A stretch of 64,000 bases of DNA, from contig VXCM01000305.1 in NCBI GenBank assembly GCA_014773175.1, positions 561,191-625,190 on the forward strand, given 5' to 3'. Position 1 is the stretch's first letter, and each line of letters opens with the position of its first letter. The position numbers were made by a program, and so were the translations under genes. The notes under the pieces were generated by a model. That model ran no database searches, was not told where the DNA came from, and saw only the letters and a program-made list of their open reading frames with translations. This DNA comes from Lucifuga dentata. Lineage: Eukaryota; Chordata; Actinopteri; Ophidiiformes; Bythitidae. Below, in pieces: positions 51,021 to 63,938 of this stretch.

Positions 51021-53310
51021 AACACATTCTTCAAAATAAAAGCAGAAATATTTAGCAGCCATCAGTTTAACCAATGGTAAAGCAGTGTAGTCTACAAGAG
51101 AAAAAATATAAAACAATGACATTTCCTGTATACAATAGAATGCACTGCAATTTTACATTAACTTAATACAATATGCTGCATTTATGCTTCAAATAACATA
51201 CTTACACACAACAGGCTACTCCTCTTTGAAGTATTTTACAGTGGTAAAGTGATGATGCATCAACATTAATCTTTCTTTTCAATCATATTCTAGAAGTGCA
51301 TCTCTTGGGAAGCTTAGGGAACCTCTTGACATGCTGTTTCCTCTTCATTACCCAACCAGCTGTTCTTCCTAATGAGCCTTAAGGCAATCTCTCATTCTCC
51401 AACTTATAGCCCTGTCTCTTGTGCAACTGGTGACATATCATCTGCCCACAGAGTCAGAACCAACCACCAGAAAATGAAGTTCATTGTCACCACCAGTTTG
51501 TCCACATTTTTCTTGAGTGTTACTGAAGTGCAGCAAACGGTAGGCTGGACTATAAACTCACTCCAAGTACATGTAGTGTGAATATATTCAAATGTATTCA
51601 AGTTAAAGTAGCCATTTGAGGGATTTTTCTGAGCATTTCCTCGAGAATTTGAAGCCTCTTGATTATTTTACAATAGGCTTCTATATGCGGTGTGGCTCTT
51701 ATTCACAGTTTTATGGTGTTAGAAATATTTTTTTGCATACAAATACTGTACAGTCCAAAGTTATTGCAGAGTAAAATCACTTTCACTGGGGCAGTGAGAA
51801 GTTAATGATGTGTTGACTTGTATACAGTATGTAACACCCCATTTCAGCACACTGACAGAAAACGTATAGTGCTCAGCTCCTTAAAGTCAACATAGTCATT
51901 TTGAGAAAGCAGTCAAACACTTTTGAGACTTTATAAAGGCACTGACTGAATAAAATCCCCAAACCAAAATAGCACTCATTAGAGTGCATACCTCCACCAA
52001 GGCTGAACAAGCCAAGACAAAATGTATCTTGTCTCTAATGCAGTTAGTTTTTTAAATTGATCCAACACTGCATGGGCCTCAAAGACCTTATTATTGTGAG
52101 GCCCTGAAGAGATTATAATCAGCCTAAATTGCTTTGTCATAAAATGTATCCAGATATGGACTAAAGTACACCAGCTGATATTGGGATACATATCCCTGAT
52201 TTATTTATTTATAATTGAGATTGATATATTACTTCTAAAGAAATTGACAATGTTAAAGGACCATACTCCCAAGGAGTTCCATGGCTCATGGTGTGAACAA
52301 CTCTCAGATGATAAATGCAGGTTAACTGCCCACCACCATAACCATAAACAGAACTCAAAAAGCTACTTGGATGAGTGACATGTTTTTAAGACTAAATAAC
52401 AAGTCAAGTGGCCTTGAACTGCTACTGTTAGATATTACTGATGCATCATCTTTTCTGGTTTGGTAAAGCAAGTAAAAATACTCATATTACAGCTTACAAA
52501 ATACAACAATGGACATAATTTCCTGGGAATATTCCTCATCTGTACAGTTTAGCTTCAAAGGATGTACAGGGAATATCAACACCTGAGCAATTTATCAGTA
52601 CATTGACACATGAGTTTTCACACTCAGTCCCTGACACAGTGCTATAGGTGTAGATTAGCTCCTACTTAGATTAAAACCTCTTAAATCCTTGCAGATAGAG
52701 TGAGAACCCTGATGCTGAATGAGTGAAACTGCATGTGGTGTGCCAGAGGAGAATTACTCCCCTGATGTATCACATTAATATGTGATAAACAACCTTGCAT
52801 TGCCAGATTACAATAAATAATTCACTGCCCTTCAGAGGATGTGATATGTGCCTGCACAGATTATTTACAGCTTTGAAATTATTCTTTTAATCTCATACTG
52901 CAAGCTGCCAAGGTGAACCTGGAGTAAATAATGCATGGCAAAAGTTGATTCCTGCTATATATTCTTTTTTGTCTACCTTATTTTTAGTCAGTCTATTATT
53001 TCTCAGTAAATGGACAAATGATGGGGGTTTGCACACTTGTGTGCTGCTGTTTTGATTCTAATTGAGTTTGGGATAATTTTAAGTTTATTTAATATTCTTC
53101 TGAGTCACTCCTCAAGGTTCATTCATGGTCCACAGTTAGAGGAAGTGAATAAAGCTGAATACAGATTAAGTCTTTCCAGGAAAAGATGCTGAGACATTAA
53201 CTAGAAATTGAATCATAATAAAAGTTAAACTGACTTTTCTGCTGCTCAGAAACATCCCCATGTCATACTGCAGTAATTGCAGAAGACAAACAATATACAT
53301 ATACTAAGTT
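51021..53310. other. Non-coding, nothing recognised
   Basis: No gene. Frames of 65-70 codons only. No repeat recognised. Confidence 0.5.
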
Positions 53311-53480
53311 ACCATTTCATTAGGTACACCTGTAGAGTACAGTTCAATCCAATACAACTAACCACAAATGTTACATTTATGAAGTTTATAATATTCAGTT
53401 GAGGGTGTAGAAAGTGATGGTATTGTCCATCTTTATCACACAAAACAATCTGAACATTTCAGAAGGATAATCTACTGGAT
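53311..53480 (+). mobile_element. Dispersed teleost repeat (TTAGGTACACCT type)
   Basis: ACCATTTCATTAGGTACACC, then TGT and a CAATCCAATACAACTAACC block, then ATAATATTCAGTTGAGGG. This matches in order a fish repeat that starts CACTTTATTAGGTACACCT and has CAGTCCAACACAAC after it. Old copy, boundaries approximate, class not certain. Confidence 0.5.
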
Positions 53481-54279
53481 TTCAATTAAGTTGCATACAT
53501 TATTTAAATGTATAAGAGAGGCAATGGTTTTATTTAGGTGAAGTCTTTACCTTTATGTTCTCCTATAACATTTGGGAGAACTCAGACTGAATAGACAGAT
53601 GGATAAAATCAAGCTGAAGCCTTACAGTTACCAAACCCTTAGGCTGCTTCTTATCCCTCCAACAATAAATCTGTAAAGCAAAGCACCTTTACTGTTGCCT
53701 TTTTTTATGTACAACCACATTGGTTATTCAGTGCCTTAAGCTACTATGTTTTAACTTCAGGAAACAGCACTGCCGTGTTTAAACCTTTCAGAATGGAAGA
53801 TTAGTGTGTTAATGCCTGAGGATTACAGTCAATGCAACATCAGCATTTCTCTGTCTATAGCATTTACCTGCATGCTATGATGGCTCCTCTATTCTATAAG
53901 AATCGACACAAGAGATTTAAAGATCTACAAAGACACAGGAAAGAAGCTGTTGCCATATCAGTGAAGATGACTGTCAACATTACAATAGTGCTGTTTTCAC
54001 AGCTTGTCAAAAAATGTTCACCTTAATTATCATCATCATATATAATTTAACATTTGCTAAGAATTGAAACATGTTTTATCACATTTCTTTAACATGGGAA
54101 CCGTCAGTGCTTTCAATGTTGCCCTTTTATCTCTTCATTAAAGTGAGGTCATGTCATGTTCATATTGAAAACAAAACCTGCATTTTTACTATTGCATCAT
54201 TGCATCTAAAATCACACTTAGGTTTTGATTAATTAAAATTGAAGTAGCATTATTGTAATTCAGCTTCACGTATTTTGAC
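53481..54279. other. Non-coding, nothing recognised
   Basis: No gene. The 64-codon frame at 53832-54026 is unsupported. Confidence 0.5.
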
Positions 54280-54480
54280 TGTACTAGATTTTATAGTAAA
54301 GTTCATTGAGTGTGAACAATGCTCGGCCATTTAACATGACTTTGTAGTAATGACCTGCCAGTGGAACGATGCCGTTATGAGGTTAATGGTCACCTTGTCC
54401 TGCGTCTCACATTCCTTTTAGCTCATTCCCATGGCAACTAGAGAGCTCTGTGTGTTCATATACGTAGGTCCATGGGCGAC
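54280..54480. promoter_or_regulatory. Candidate conserved regulatory block
   Basis: Complex sequence with several CpGs in an otherwise CpG-poor region. It has a SOX-type AACAATG at 54315-54321, a GGTTAATGGTCACC stretch at ~54381-54394 and an RFX half-site-like CCCATGGCAAC at 54428-54438. The texture fits a conserved non-coding element. Conservation is not shown. Confidence 0.25.
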
Positions 54481-55042
54481 AAGTGTGCCTTCTAACACTT
54501 ATTGAATAGAAAATTCCAAGGACAGAAACAAGTGCGATATGCACTTCTCAATAACCCAGGCAATTGCCCTTTTTTTTCTAACACTGGATAGAAACCCAAT
54601 AAAGGAATTTCAGATACATTTTGTTAAATACAATGAATTTTATTATGATGCTGGATATATTACAAACTGCTTTTCTTGAAGCTACCATGTTTTCTCAATA
54701 CATTAAGATATGCCTTTCATATTATTACTGTCCATAAATTATGTGAACCAGTTTTACTTTGCTGAACCAGTTTAATTATGATTATGGCAGGACATTATTA
54801 GGCTGAAATAACTATTTTATTTAGTTTATTATTATCCTTTTAGAATAAAAAAAATCCTTTGAACCTTTGCCTCTTTTTAGTAATTTCACAATCTACTTCT
54901 GTTCTCTACTTCAGATTATCAAGGTCTGCATGTGTTACACTAGTTCACTTGTGCATATCAGGTGAAATACACAGTCACAGTGAGTCTTTGATACCTATTT
55001 ACCTATTTGTTGATACCTATTTATCTTATTAATTCATTTTGC
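54481..55042. other. Non-coding, nothing recognised
   Basis: AT-rich. Nothing recognised. Confidence 0.55.
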
Positions 55043-55107
<65 letters not shown>

Positions 55108-55153
55108 CATCCATCCATCCATCCACCCACCCACCCACCCATCCATCCATCCA
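55043..55153 (+). repeat. Compound (ATCT)n-(ATCC)n microsatellite
   Basis: About 16 ATCT units, then ATCC units from ~55105 with a central CACC sub-array. On minus it reads as a Trp-Met-Gly-Gly tract that is not coding. Confidence 0.95.
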
Positions 55154-56289
55154 GTAAATTTTGAGGGATGTAATTTTTAGCCCAGATATTACTTAGGGAA
55201 TAAAGTACAATGATTTTTCCATTTTGTTCACACTCACATATATCCAGACCAGGCCTTGCCATTTCAGAAGGCAATTTTCTCATCTTTAAAAAGAGAAGAC
55301 TGATCACATCTCCAAGGGCTTGACTCTTCACCATAACCCCCAAAAATGATGACACGGTAATCTATGGAAAATCCCTCACCTCAGCATTTTTTTTTACTGT
55401 AACTTAAATTTAAACAGTAGCCTTTAACACTACGACAACAGAGCAGAGGGGGCATACGGAGACGTGAGAAAAACAAAGAAAAATGATGTAAAACACACAT
55501 ATGCATCCAAACCCTTTGAACCCTTTGGTTTGTCTGATATATTTCTGATTCACTTTCTTAGTTTTCACTTTAGTTCTGACAAGATGATATATTTGATATC
55601 ACAGTACATGAAAAGAATAATAAACCTTTCCTAAAGCACCATATTGGACAATGCTGAAATGCCTGCCCCATATACCATGGATAATACTAAAAACCTAAAT
55701 TTATCAACACATTATACAGTCCAGCTGCATCTCTTTCAAGCCTTGGGGCAGGTGAAGAGAACTGCTCTGTGACAGATGACTAGCTGTGCTTTATCCCTGT
55801 AAATCTATCTTTCTGTGATCAGGGTGACATGCCTGCTGGGTGGATGAGCAAAATGAGTGAAGTTGGTGATTCTTTTTTATGCAATCACTGATTTAGCATT
55901 GGTGGCACAATATTCTCTGGAAAAACACATCCAAGAGAGAGCAATATCAGACAATGTGTCAACTCAAACAAGCTGATTTCGAGAGGTCAGATCCTTAACA
56001 TAATGTCACTTACAGGCCTTGTTAGCTTCAGTAAGAGAATCATACAAAGATAAATCAATGCCATGTTTGTGCCAAAGCATAAATTTTCTACTCCCCTTTA
56101 CAATCACTGCCAGTATAAGAACCTGACAGTAACAGCCATACAATCGTCAAGTACAAATACAGCTAAGCCGCTAAGCTGATGATTGGTGTGGGAACACAGT
56201 ATGTAAGCGAATGACTTTGAGAAGGAGGAGGGAGCCCTGCTGATTTCTCAATTATACTTCCTCCTCAGGCTTGAGAGAAACAAAAAGCT
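55154..56289. other. Non-coding, nothing recognised
   Basis: No gene seen. Confidence 0.55.
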
Positions 56290-56585
56290 AAACTGCATCA
56301 TTGACAGGCAACTGGGCCAGACCGAACCCTTACCCTGAGGTATTGTGGTCCAACAAAAAAAGCATAATAGAGCTTGTTCCATGTGAGGAAGGCTCACGCT
56401 GCTCTGGGACCACAGAGAGCAAGGTTATACATTTGAAAACTGCGACAACTCCACATACTGGAGACTTTCATCTTTCATGGTACATGAGCTGGGTCAGGAA
56501 CCGCTGCTGCTGTGGGCCTGTGAAGTCCACTGAGACTTTGTATGTGATACTGGGCCACACAAATAAACTTGACTTGACATGAAAA
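56290..56585 (+). mobile_element. Non-LTR retrotransposon 3' end, probable
   Basis: Less AT-rich than its surroundings and ends TGATACTGGGCCACACAAAT, AAACTTGACTTGACAT. Fish LINE copies end in the same way (…GGGCTATACAAATAAA, then TTGACTTGAC units). The 93-codon open frame across it is not a known reverse transcriptase part. Probably 3' untranslated region. Confidence 0.55.
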
Positions 56586-57281
56586 TGGAATGATCTCTAG
56601 GTCTTAAGTTTTACATGAAACAAACATGCACAAGAATGTATTATATGATGTTTGAATTGCACAGAATAAATATGTGGGGCTATACAAGAATCTACAGCCG
56701 GAGTTTTTATTTACCAGCAGAAACCGTATAAAAGTAAACACAATACTAACAAAATCACGCAAATAAATATTCTGTCTCTATTCTATTTCTTTTTATTTTT
56801 TCTGTCACTCCTATCCCCAACAGACAGCACATGCTCTGAGCAGATATGTAAGTTTCAAATAATGTTTTAAACATGTAGGCACACTGTAATAAACATTAGC
56901 ATACTGTGGTGATAAGTAGATTATCCTAGAACAGGAATACATCATCTGAGGTGCACTGTTGTTGTTAAATACTTAATGGTGCTGCCAGTATCTTCAAGGG
57001 ACACCTGTCCCGTTGTTTTGTTCGTCTGATTAGTGTGAATGAGCTGTGAGGGGAAAAAATGAGCCAACAGGGAGTGTCATGTTAAGTCAACTCTGCATGA
57101 ACATACTTTAGAAATGGCATATTTGTTTTCATAGTAAAATAGACCCACACTAAGTGTTTTTCAGCCATTATCTCATCAGGTACTAGCCTACGTTAGCAAG
57201 AAGAAAATGCTATTTGATGAGCGAATATAGCTCTGGAATTTATCCAAAGCTAAAATACAGTGATCTTGGTGTATCAATTGC
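56586..57281. other. Non-coding, nothing recognised
   Basis: AT-rich. Nothing recognised. Confidence 0.55.
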
Positions 57282-57318
57282 ATTATTATTATTATTATTT
57301 ATTTATTTTTTTTTACTC
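57282..57318 (+). repeat. (ATT)n/(ATTT)n short array
   Basis: Six ATT units pass into ATTT and a T-run. Confidence 0.8.
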
Positions 57319-57555
57319 TTGTCAAATGCATGACTAAACTGTCCGTCATTATTACTAAATTACTACGTTGACACCAGTAGGAGCTATAGTAAATCCACAT
57401 GCACAATATTGGCTTTTGTTCACACTTCAGAGTCTTGTTCAGGTTTAATTGTTCACATGAGCATTCACATCCTGCAATTAATTGTATTGCTGCAATGAGT
57501 AGATCAACTAACAGAATAGTCATTTCTACCTGAGGTGAATTGATCAGTTCTGATG

Positions 57556-57601
57556 AAAAAAAAAAAAAAAAAAANAAAAAAAAAAAAAAAAAGAAAAAAA
57601 A
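57556..57601. repeat. Poly-A run with single-N assembly join
   Basis: 19 A, N at 57575, 17 A, G, 8 A. Confidence 0.85.
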
Positions 57602-57724
57602 CTAATGAAAAAGGTTCTGCTGCGAGAAACTTCGAAAACTTTGACCAGGTCAGAACTTATTTAAAATTTGTCATCCCAATAGTAAAAGTAAGAAATGTTC
57701 TTGAAATGTATTTTTTGCTTTGCT

Positions 57725-57747
57725 TTATTTATTTATTTATTTATTTT
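57725..57747 (+). repeat. (TTTA)n short array
   Basis: Five to six units of TTTA ending in a T-run. Confidence 0.8.
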
Positions 57748-60170
57748 TAAATATATGCTATTCTCAGTCGTGACTTTTAAACTTACAGGAGAAAAAAAAA
57801 ATAAAATAAAAACCTGGTTAGCTGAGCAACTGGGTAAAGAACATAATTCTTAGTTTCTTTATATCAGCAGCAAAGCAAAGCCATGTTTGAGATGTAAGCA
57901 GTATTCTGACAGAAACCATCTTAAAGGTAAAAGCTGGTGATACTTTATGATTTTCACATAGTCAAGAAATCACATAAAAATACTTTATTAACAATATACT
58001 AGTACGCCACTAGTACACAATGTGATTTCTCATATTCGCTGCTTTCAGTGAAAAGCCCATTTGTTCCCATTATAGACAAGTTTCCTAAACTTTGGCAAGA
58101 AAGGCTCACAGTTTCATAAAAAAAACAAAACAAAAAACAAAAAAACAAAACACAAAGTAGTTCAGGAAAAAAAACCCTAAAAGGTAAAGCTAAATGGTAT
58201 TCAGACTGCTGCAAATAACCTATCATCACCTTAGCAGACATTACAACACTTTGATTATAGTAAGATTAAGGCAATGAATAATTTTTTCGAACATTGTGTA
58301 AACATCATTATTGCATTAAAATTGAGTGAGCTTACTGTTCATAACAGATGTATATTATATAATTATAAATCAATTTATTCAGGCATGTAAATGTTAGAAT
58401 CAGACTAAGCCACCTCCACATGCATTTCCCCACCTGGTGGACTCTCCCTCCTACTCCGATTACGCCATACATCATGTATATTTGGCGAATCGTGGAATCT
58501 TATTACAGTAATCACGTCCATGAATACATCTTACTTGCATTAATGCCTTCATCTTTCCCTCATAAATAAGGACTCTTCCCAAAATCCCCATCTATGACCA
58601 GCTGTTTATTTTGCATCTTAAGTATATCAATATTAATACCTATCTACTATCTGTACATGTCACAAGGTAGTGTATATAACAGTTCTGCACCTCATGCATG
58701 TATCTGGCTTTGTTTTACAAGCCAGATGGTGGACAATAATTGCACCGTCCATATTTTCTTACAAATGAAATGCGTCAGCCAAGCTAACACCGTAGCTATG
58801 TGTGTTTTTAATAGTTTTTGGAGGACAGTGGAGTTCTATGGCACAGACAGATAAGGTATAGGCTAATACTGCACAAACAGTAATTAGCTGGATCAAATCA
58901 TTAATATTTGCCTTTCAATAACATTTGTGGACAATAAGAAAATGATCAAATGGTACTTGTTTTCCTTAGTAAGGCACCTCAGTTTAATCCAAAACAGTTG
59001 GCTACAATATATCTTCACAGCTCTACTGTTTTAAAGGTTATAGTGTACAGTGTTTTATAGCTGTTCTGTGAATCCACATTTCATTTAAGTTCACAGAAGC
59101 ACAAAAGGTGGAAACTCACTATTCAAAAATCACATAGAAAGTACCTGTCACTCTCCTTCTGTGAAGGGTGTAGGAGTTCTTCCTCCTGCCCACCGAGCTC
59201 ATCTATTTTCAGTGATATAGTTTCCAAGCTAGCAATCACATAATTAATGCCCTTCATCACATTTATTCATCCTCAAAGGTTTCTTGACAACCTACAACTG
59301 TTTTCCACCCCAATTGCAAAACATTGAACAAGCATGAATACTCTTGGTAGTAGCTTGCAGTAACAATTTGGTGCGTTTCTCTGGCTTGATCCATCTTTAT
59401 GAGAGTACAATCACTCACTCAATGCATATATAGACAAGACTAATAAATAGATAAATCAACTGTCCATCTGAGGCAAGACACCTTAAAGTTGTATATGCAT
59501 GAGAAGTCTGTTCCATTCTCAGTTTGGCTATTTTCCGTGGGCAAAAGTTTCTTCGCTGAAAGCTGTGCACTCAGCAGTTGGAAATGGTTTGAAAACAAGA
59601 CTCTGGCCTAATCATTAATATATAATTCCAGCATCGTATCAGAGCAATATGCTATCATTGTGCTCATTATTAAAAGTTTATAAGACTGATATATTTGTCT
59701 GTGGCCCCTTAAGAGCGTTCATTTATTATTGAAGCAGTACCAGGGAGCCAAACCTATCGACTTCACTCCAGACAGTCGTATAGTGTCCATCTGATGCCCC
59801 TCGGATGTGAAATATTGAACTAAATTCATAATAGACTTGCTGGAAGTCTCTAGCAACAGCCAGCTGATGCACTTCAGTGTGTGAGAGCTGTGAAAACTGA
59901 GAAAGAATCAGTATGTGAAAATGCCTTACTTCCATTTTGGGTCAATTTGAGGGACGTAGAAGTGAGGACATTTTATTAAAGGCAAAAGAGATGGAACAGT
60001 GAAAGTAAAATAGCCATAGGGTTTTTTATGCTTTCCTCTATCCCGGCATTCTGATAGCTGACTGCCATAATCTATAAATTTAAAGCACCATCTTTATCAG
60101 TATTTAATTTATTCATGTGTATGTATTTTGGGGTTCTGTGAGTGTATGCTGTGTGGGTTTGTCATCTATA
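57748..60170. other. Non-coding, A-rich tract and a CTCF-like motif
   Basis: An A-rich AAAAC-type tract lies at ~58118-58152. The CTCF-like core is at 58428-58446. The frame at 58594-58854 is 86 codons and unsupported. No gene. Confidence 0.5.
58428..58446 (-). promoter_or_regulatory. CTCF-like motif
   Basis: On minus AGTCCACCAGGTGGGGAAA, which shares the CCACCAGG.GG core of the CTCF consensus but lacks the following GC-rich part. A single match of this quality is weak. Confidence 0.25.
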
Positions 60171-60693
60171 GTCCTTTTCACACAGGACAAGTTTTAGCTG
60201 AGGACTTTGTGATTTACGAATTAACCTCAACTTCGGTGTTCTGTTTGGACACATTTTCACAAGATTAACAACTAAATTTCACTCATATTTACAGATCAAA
60301 TCCCAAGGATCATGATGAGAAGTTATGGTTGAGCCATCACATATCAAACACATGCTGTTTCAACCATATCCCATAATGATCCCATAAAGATTTTGTTCTG
60401 GATTTCAGTTTGCTACTTCTCTAAATGGGTTTCCATGCTGCCCAGGAACATTAATATTCCATAGTATGCAGCCTCCATGGTTATCGACCAAGAAAAATGC
60501 ACAAGGAATGCATGGAATAAAGACACAATGACAATACACATGGGACTAATACTAGTACAAGAGTACTGTATTTTCCAATATATAGTGTGTAAATTGCTGT
60601 GGAATTGTTGTGCTTTCATAAATTACAACATGATAGATTTGCACAGATGACCTCTGCAGTGATTACACATTACCTGTCTTGTGTGAATAGGAC
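60171..60693. mobile_element. Inverted-repeat DNA element (MITE-like)
   Basis: The left end GTCCTTTTCACACAGGACAA and the right end, on minus, GTCCTATTCACACAAGACAG match at 18 of 21 positions. With gaps the similarity goes on for ~45 bp: GCTGAGGAC..TTTGTG on the left against GCAGAGGTC..CTGTG on the right. No transposase. A TA stands before the left end, but the base pair after the right end is AT, so the duplication is not clean. The FTTCACAC-type ends resemble a repeat known in teleosts and, loosely, those of the 8381-9022 element. Confidence 0.6.
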
Positions 60694-61359
60694 ATGTCAG
60701 TATTGTTCAATTGGCCACTTGCCAGTGTTTGCAAAGCTGAAGCGTAAGTCCCATCACATGCAATAACTGAGCTGGTGTTGTGAGACACCCTGGTCGAGCC
60801 ATAAACCCTGTGCAGCTGCATTTCACAAGCATTTCAGTGCAACACTTCAGTCATCTATGAAGCTATCAGAGGAAAGGCCCCATTTATATCATCTATTGTA
60901 AACAAATTAAAACCCAGAGAGCAAGTTTGATATAATTAGTCAGAGAAGAACGCAGCAAAATGGTGCACACATAGCCCCAATGACTGCTGGGTAAATTACT
61001 AAATAAATATGCACGTTTAAAACAAGATTGGGTTCACTTACAGTTTTTCAGTGTTGGAGTGCCACAGTTCTGGGGACTAGGCATGCTGCCAGCACAAACT
61101 CACGAGGGTGTTGTGTCGTTAACAAACAAGCCCCACACAGCTCCATTCTTTGCCTCCTACAATTTAAAACACAAGGAGGAAGAGTGTGCCAATGACAAAG
61201 CAGGGAGTGATGCCAGAGATGGCAAGAAGTGGGGGAAGTGCTAATGATCAGCAGTCGCTCCTAAAACACAGCTGGAGCACAGAGAGATAAGGGAAATGTA
61301 AAAGTCTTGTTCAAATCTATGGAATTACACATTTAAATGAGGAAAGGCATTTACATTAA
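60694..61359. other. Non-coding; 60820-61010 is a weak regulatory candidate
   Basis: 60820-61010 is repeat-free, with a forkhead-type TGTAAACAAA at ~60896, TATAATTAG at ~60931 and little low-complexity sequence. The 61-codon frame at 61059-61244 is unsupported. Confidence 0.4.

Positions 61360-61424
<65 letters not shown>
61360..61424 (+). repeat. (ATCT)n microsatellite
   Basis: About 16 perfect units, fifth ATCT array with the same strand orientation. Confidence 0.95.
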
Positions 61425-62464
61425 GTTGCTTGTTTGTCTGATCATCTTCACATGCATGGTTTCTTTCATCTGTCCATCTGTGTCATATCTATCTAAATAT
61501 GCCTAGTCTCTGTAAGCATGTGTGTGTTACATTTGGCTGTGTAGAATAGACAGTGCAAGGATGGGGATGTGCTATATTCTGAGACTTCAAAACAAATCTA
61601 GTGAAATTGACCACAGCTTTGTCAGATATCACTTGTTTTAAATCATCTATCTTTTTGTCTTGAACAACCTACTATTTGAGGCAATTACCCCAGAGGACAA
61701 AGTGTTTTACAAGACAAAAACAAAGTGAACTGCAATTGTTATGAACAAGATACAATTTTCCCAACCATTTGATGCATAAACAGAAAGTCTCTCTATAGTC
61801 TTGGGCCACTGACTATCTTTATGTAGATGCATTATTTCATTCCTAACTTTAACAACAACACAAATGAGAAATGTTCCCAAATTCTGCTGTCCGGAATGAA
61901 AGAAATTTGCCAAGTGTACATCGAAGGCAAATCCATAAAGATAATTAGAAACAAGGCTTCTGTAAACAATTCTTCGTGGCAATTATTAACTTAACAATTA
62001 TCACCCTGAGGTACCCAGAACAGCCTTCAAAGGAAAAACTTTTCTTCTAACTAAGGAAGATATCTGTCAAACTACCATGGTAATACAAATTAGTGTAGAA
62101 TACTCCACTTCAGACCACTAGACCAATAATGTGCCTGGTGAATTTATTACTTTGATAAAATTCTTGAGTTATATTGTTATCTAAAAAGATCTGTATGACA
62201 TCTTGGCAAATCAATTTTATGTAATTAAAAAATCACTCCGCTCGTTGCTGTGAGGTACCTCCTGATATTGCATTTTAAAAGTCAATTACACAATCAATAA
62301 GGGAACGATGTCTTAAACAGGATATTAAGAGAGACAAGATGCCCTTCTGTCAATATCATTATTAGCAATTTCAGCTGTGTCCCTGCTGATACACTGTTAA
62401 ATATACTGAAATACTTGCCTCCACAGGGCAAAATACCTGTCCAAGCTAAGATTCTTCAGCTTAC
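61425..62464. other. Non-coding, nothing recognised
   Basis: A 91-codon minus frame at 61707-61982 matches no family. No other signal. Confidence 0.5.
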
Positions 62465-62488
62465 AAAAAAAAAAAAAAAAAAAAAAAC
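62465..62488 (+). repeat. Poly-A run
   Basis: 24 A without an N, not followed by recognisable retroelement sequence. Confidence 0.9.
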
Positions 62489-62619
62489 TCTCTACTCTGC
62501 ACTTTGCAGTGGCTCAACAATCACTGAGGTACATAATTGCTGAAGTCAGGCCTCTTCTTGAGCATCAAGTTTAATTAGTTGTATGGAGTGGAGGTGAGGA
62601 ATGAACTTGTGTTTAAGAG

Positions 62620-63060
62620 TAGGAATGTCATAGTGACATGCTCCTTGATCCCTCGCCCTCGGTCATCACCTTAGGGAGTCCCTTTTTAAGACACAGGAGG
62701 TGAGAGAGTGTCCTGATTGCCCTCAGGAGGATCATAGGGGGCTGCCTGTGGGACCGAACATCTTGTTAAAGCTCGGTGTCTCACTGTGAAAATGAATGGA
62801 CCCCCACGCTTGAGTGGGAATTTCAGGATAGGACCGTGGCTAACTAACAAGCCAATCACAAAAGCCAATTAGGATTGAGGCATTGCTTTGGGGAAACAGA
62901 GATTCCAGGGCTTGAGGAAGGATTCTAGCCTTGGCCCTGGTCTACAACCTCGTGGAGAATTTCTGTGTTGTGTGCTGGAGAGCTAACTCTGGCTCTGGAT
63001 CAATCTCTCCAGTGAATGGGATCAGATTTCCCTTGGCCCAGTGTGTGCATGAACTGAATG
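62620..63060. promoter_or_regulatory. GC-richer candidate regulatory block
   Basis: The least AT-rich block of the window, with two CCAAT boxes 13 bp apart (62852-62856, 62865-62869), a small palindrome ATGTCA/TGACAT at 62625-62639 and scattered CpGs. It could be a conserved element or a distal promoter. No TATA box or open exon follows it. The 60-codon minus frame at 62686-62868 is unsupported. Confidence 0.25.
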
Positions 63061-63938
63061 CAACATTACTTTACTTAGTATTCTGACAACTTTCTAAGGC
63101 GTGTTATCGGGTCTGCTCAGCGCATTGCTTGAGTAGAACCTGAGTAGGAAAAAAATGTAGAAGAAAGTGAAGATTTTACTGAATTTTACTCATACAGAGC
63201 AGAAGATCACAGAACATCAGACAGAACACATGATGAAGTATTGTCTTGAACTGGATGGATGGATGGATGCCACACTTGATTAGTCATCGAATCATTGCAT
63301 CTGGATTTTTTAATTCATTATATATAAGTTTACACATTTTCATTTTTTGTTATGAGTAATACTGCTCTAACACTTAAGATCATTTTAGGAGTAATAACTC
63401 TAATTTCAAAGCTAGGCCTCCCAAATAATATATTTTATAATTTTGAACCGCTAAAGTTAATTCACATTTATTGCCTTTGAAAAGAAATGGTGCTGCTGAG
63501 AGCACTTTTTTGATGGGGAAATTCTCTGCTGTCAGCTGTTCGCTCACAAGCTAGCTGCGGTTTTCATGTCAAGGAGGAAGCAGTTTGCTTTGACTTTAGC
63601 TGTTAACATGGACACTGTTGAGGAAGGTGGTCCCATCACACAGAGATGTTCAATAATGAAGATGCTTGTGGATACGTCATCCACAGGGGGAGAGCAACAA
63701 GGAGCGTGCGTTTAATAATCTTGTCAAACTGGAGTTCCTGGATGACATAGTTATCCAGTATCACAGTACAAATAGGTTGTCCATCTAGCTGTCTGGACAC
63801 TGCAAAATATTTTTGTTGTCATAATTGCTCAGCTGGTAAAAGCTGGCTTGATGGCACAGAGCAATTTTTTTTTTTAAAGATCTAATCTACTCTGAAAAAA
63901 AGATCTAAACTACATTTTCAAATGTGGCTGGGTCAATA
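63061..63938. other. Non-coding; includes a short GGAT array
   Basis: GGAT array of nearly five units at 63252-63270. Frames near 63490-63730 are short and broken. No gene. Confidence 0.5.

Noticed and set aside
56301..56582. 93-codon frame as a reverse transcriptase piece
   Set aside because: No RT motif. The sequence behaves as an untranslated 3' tail.
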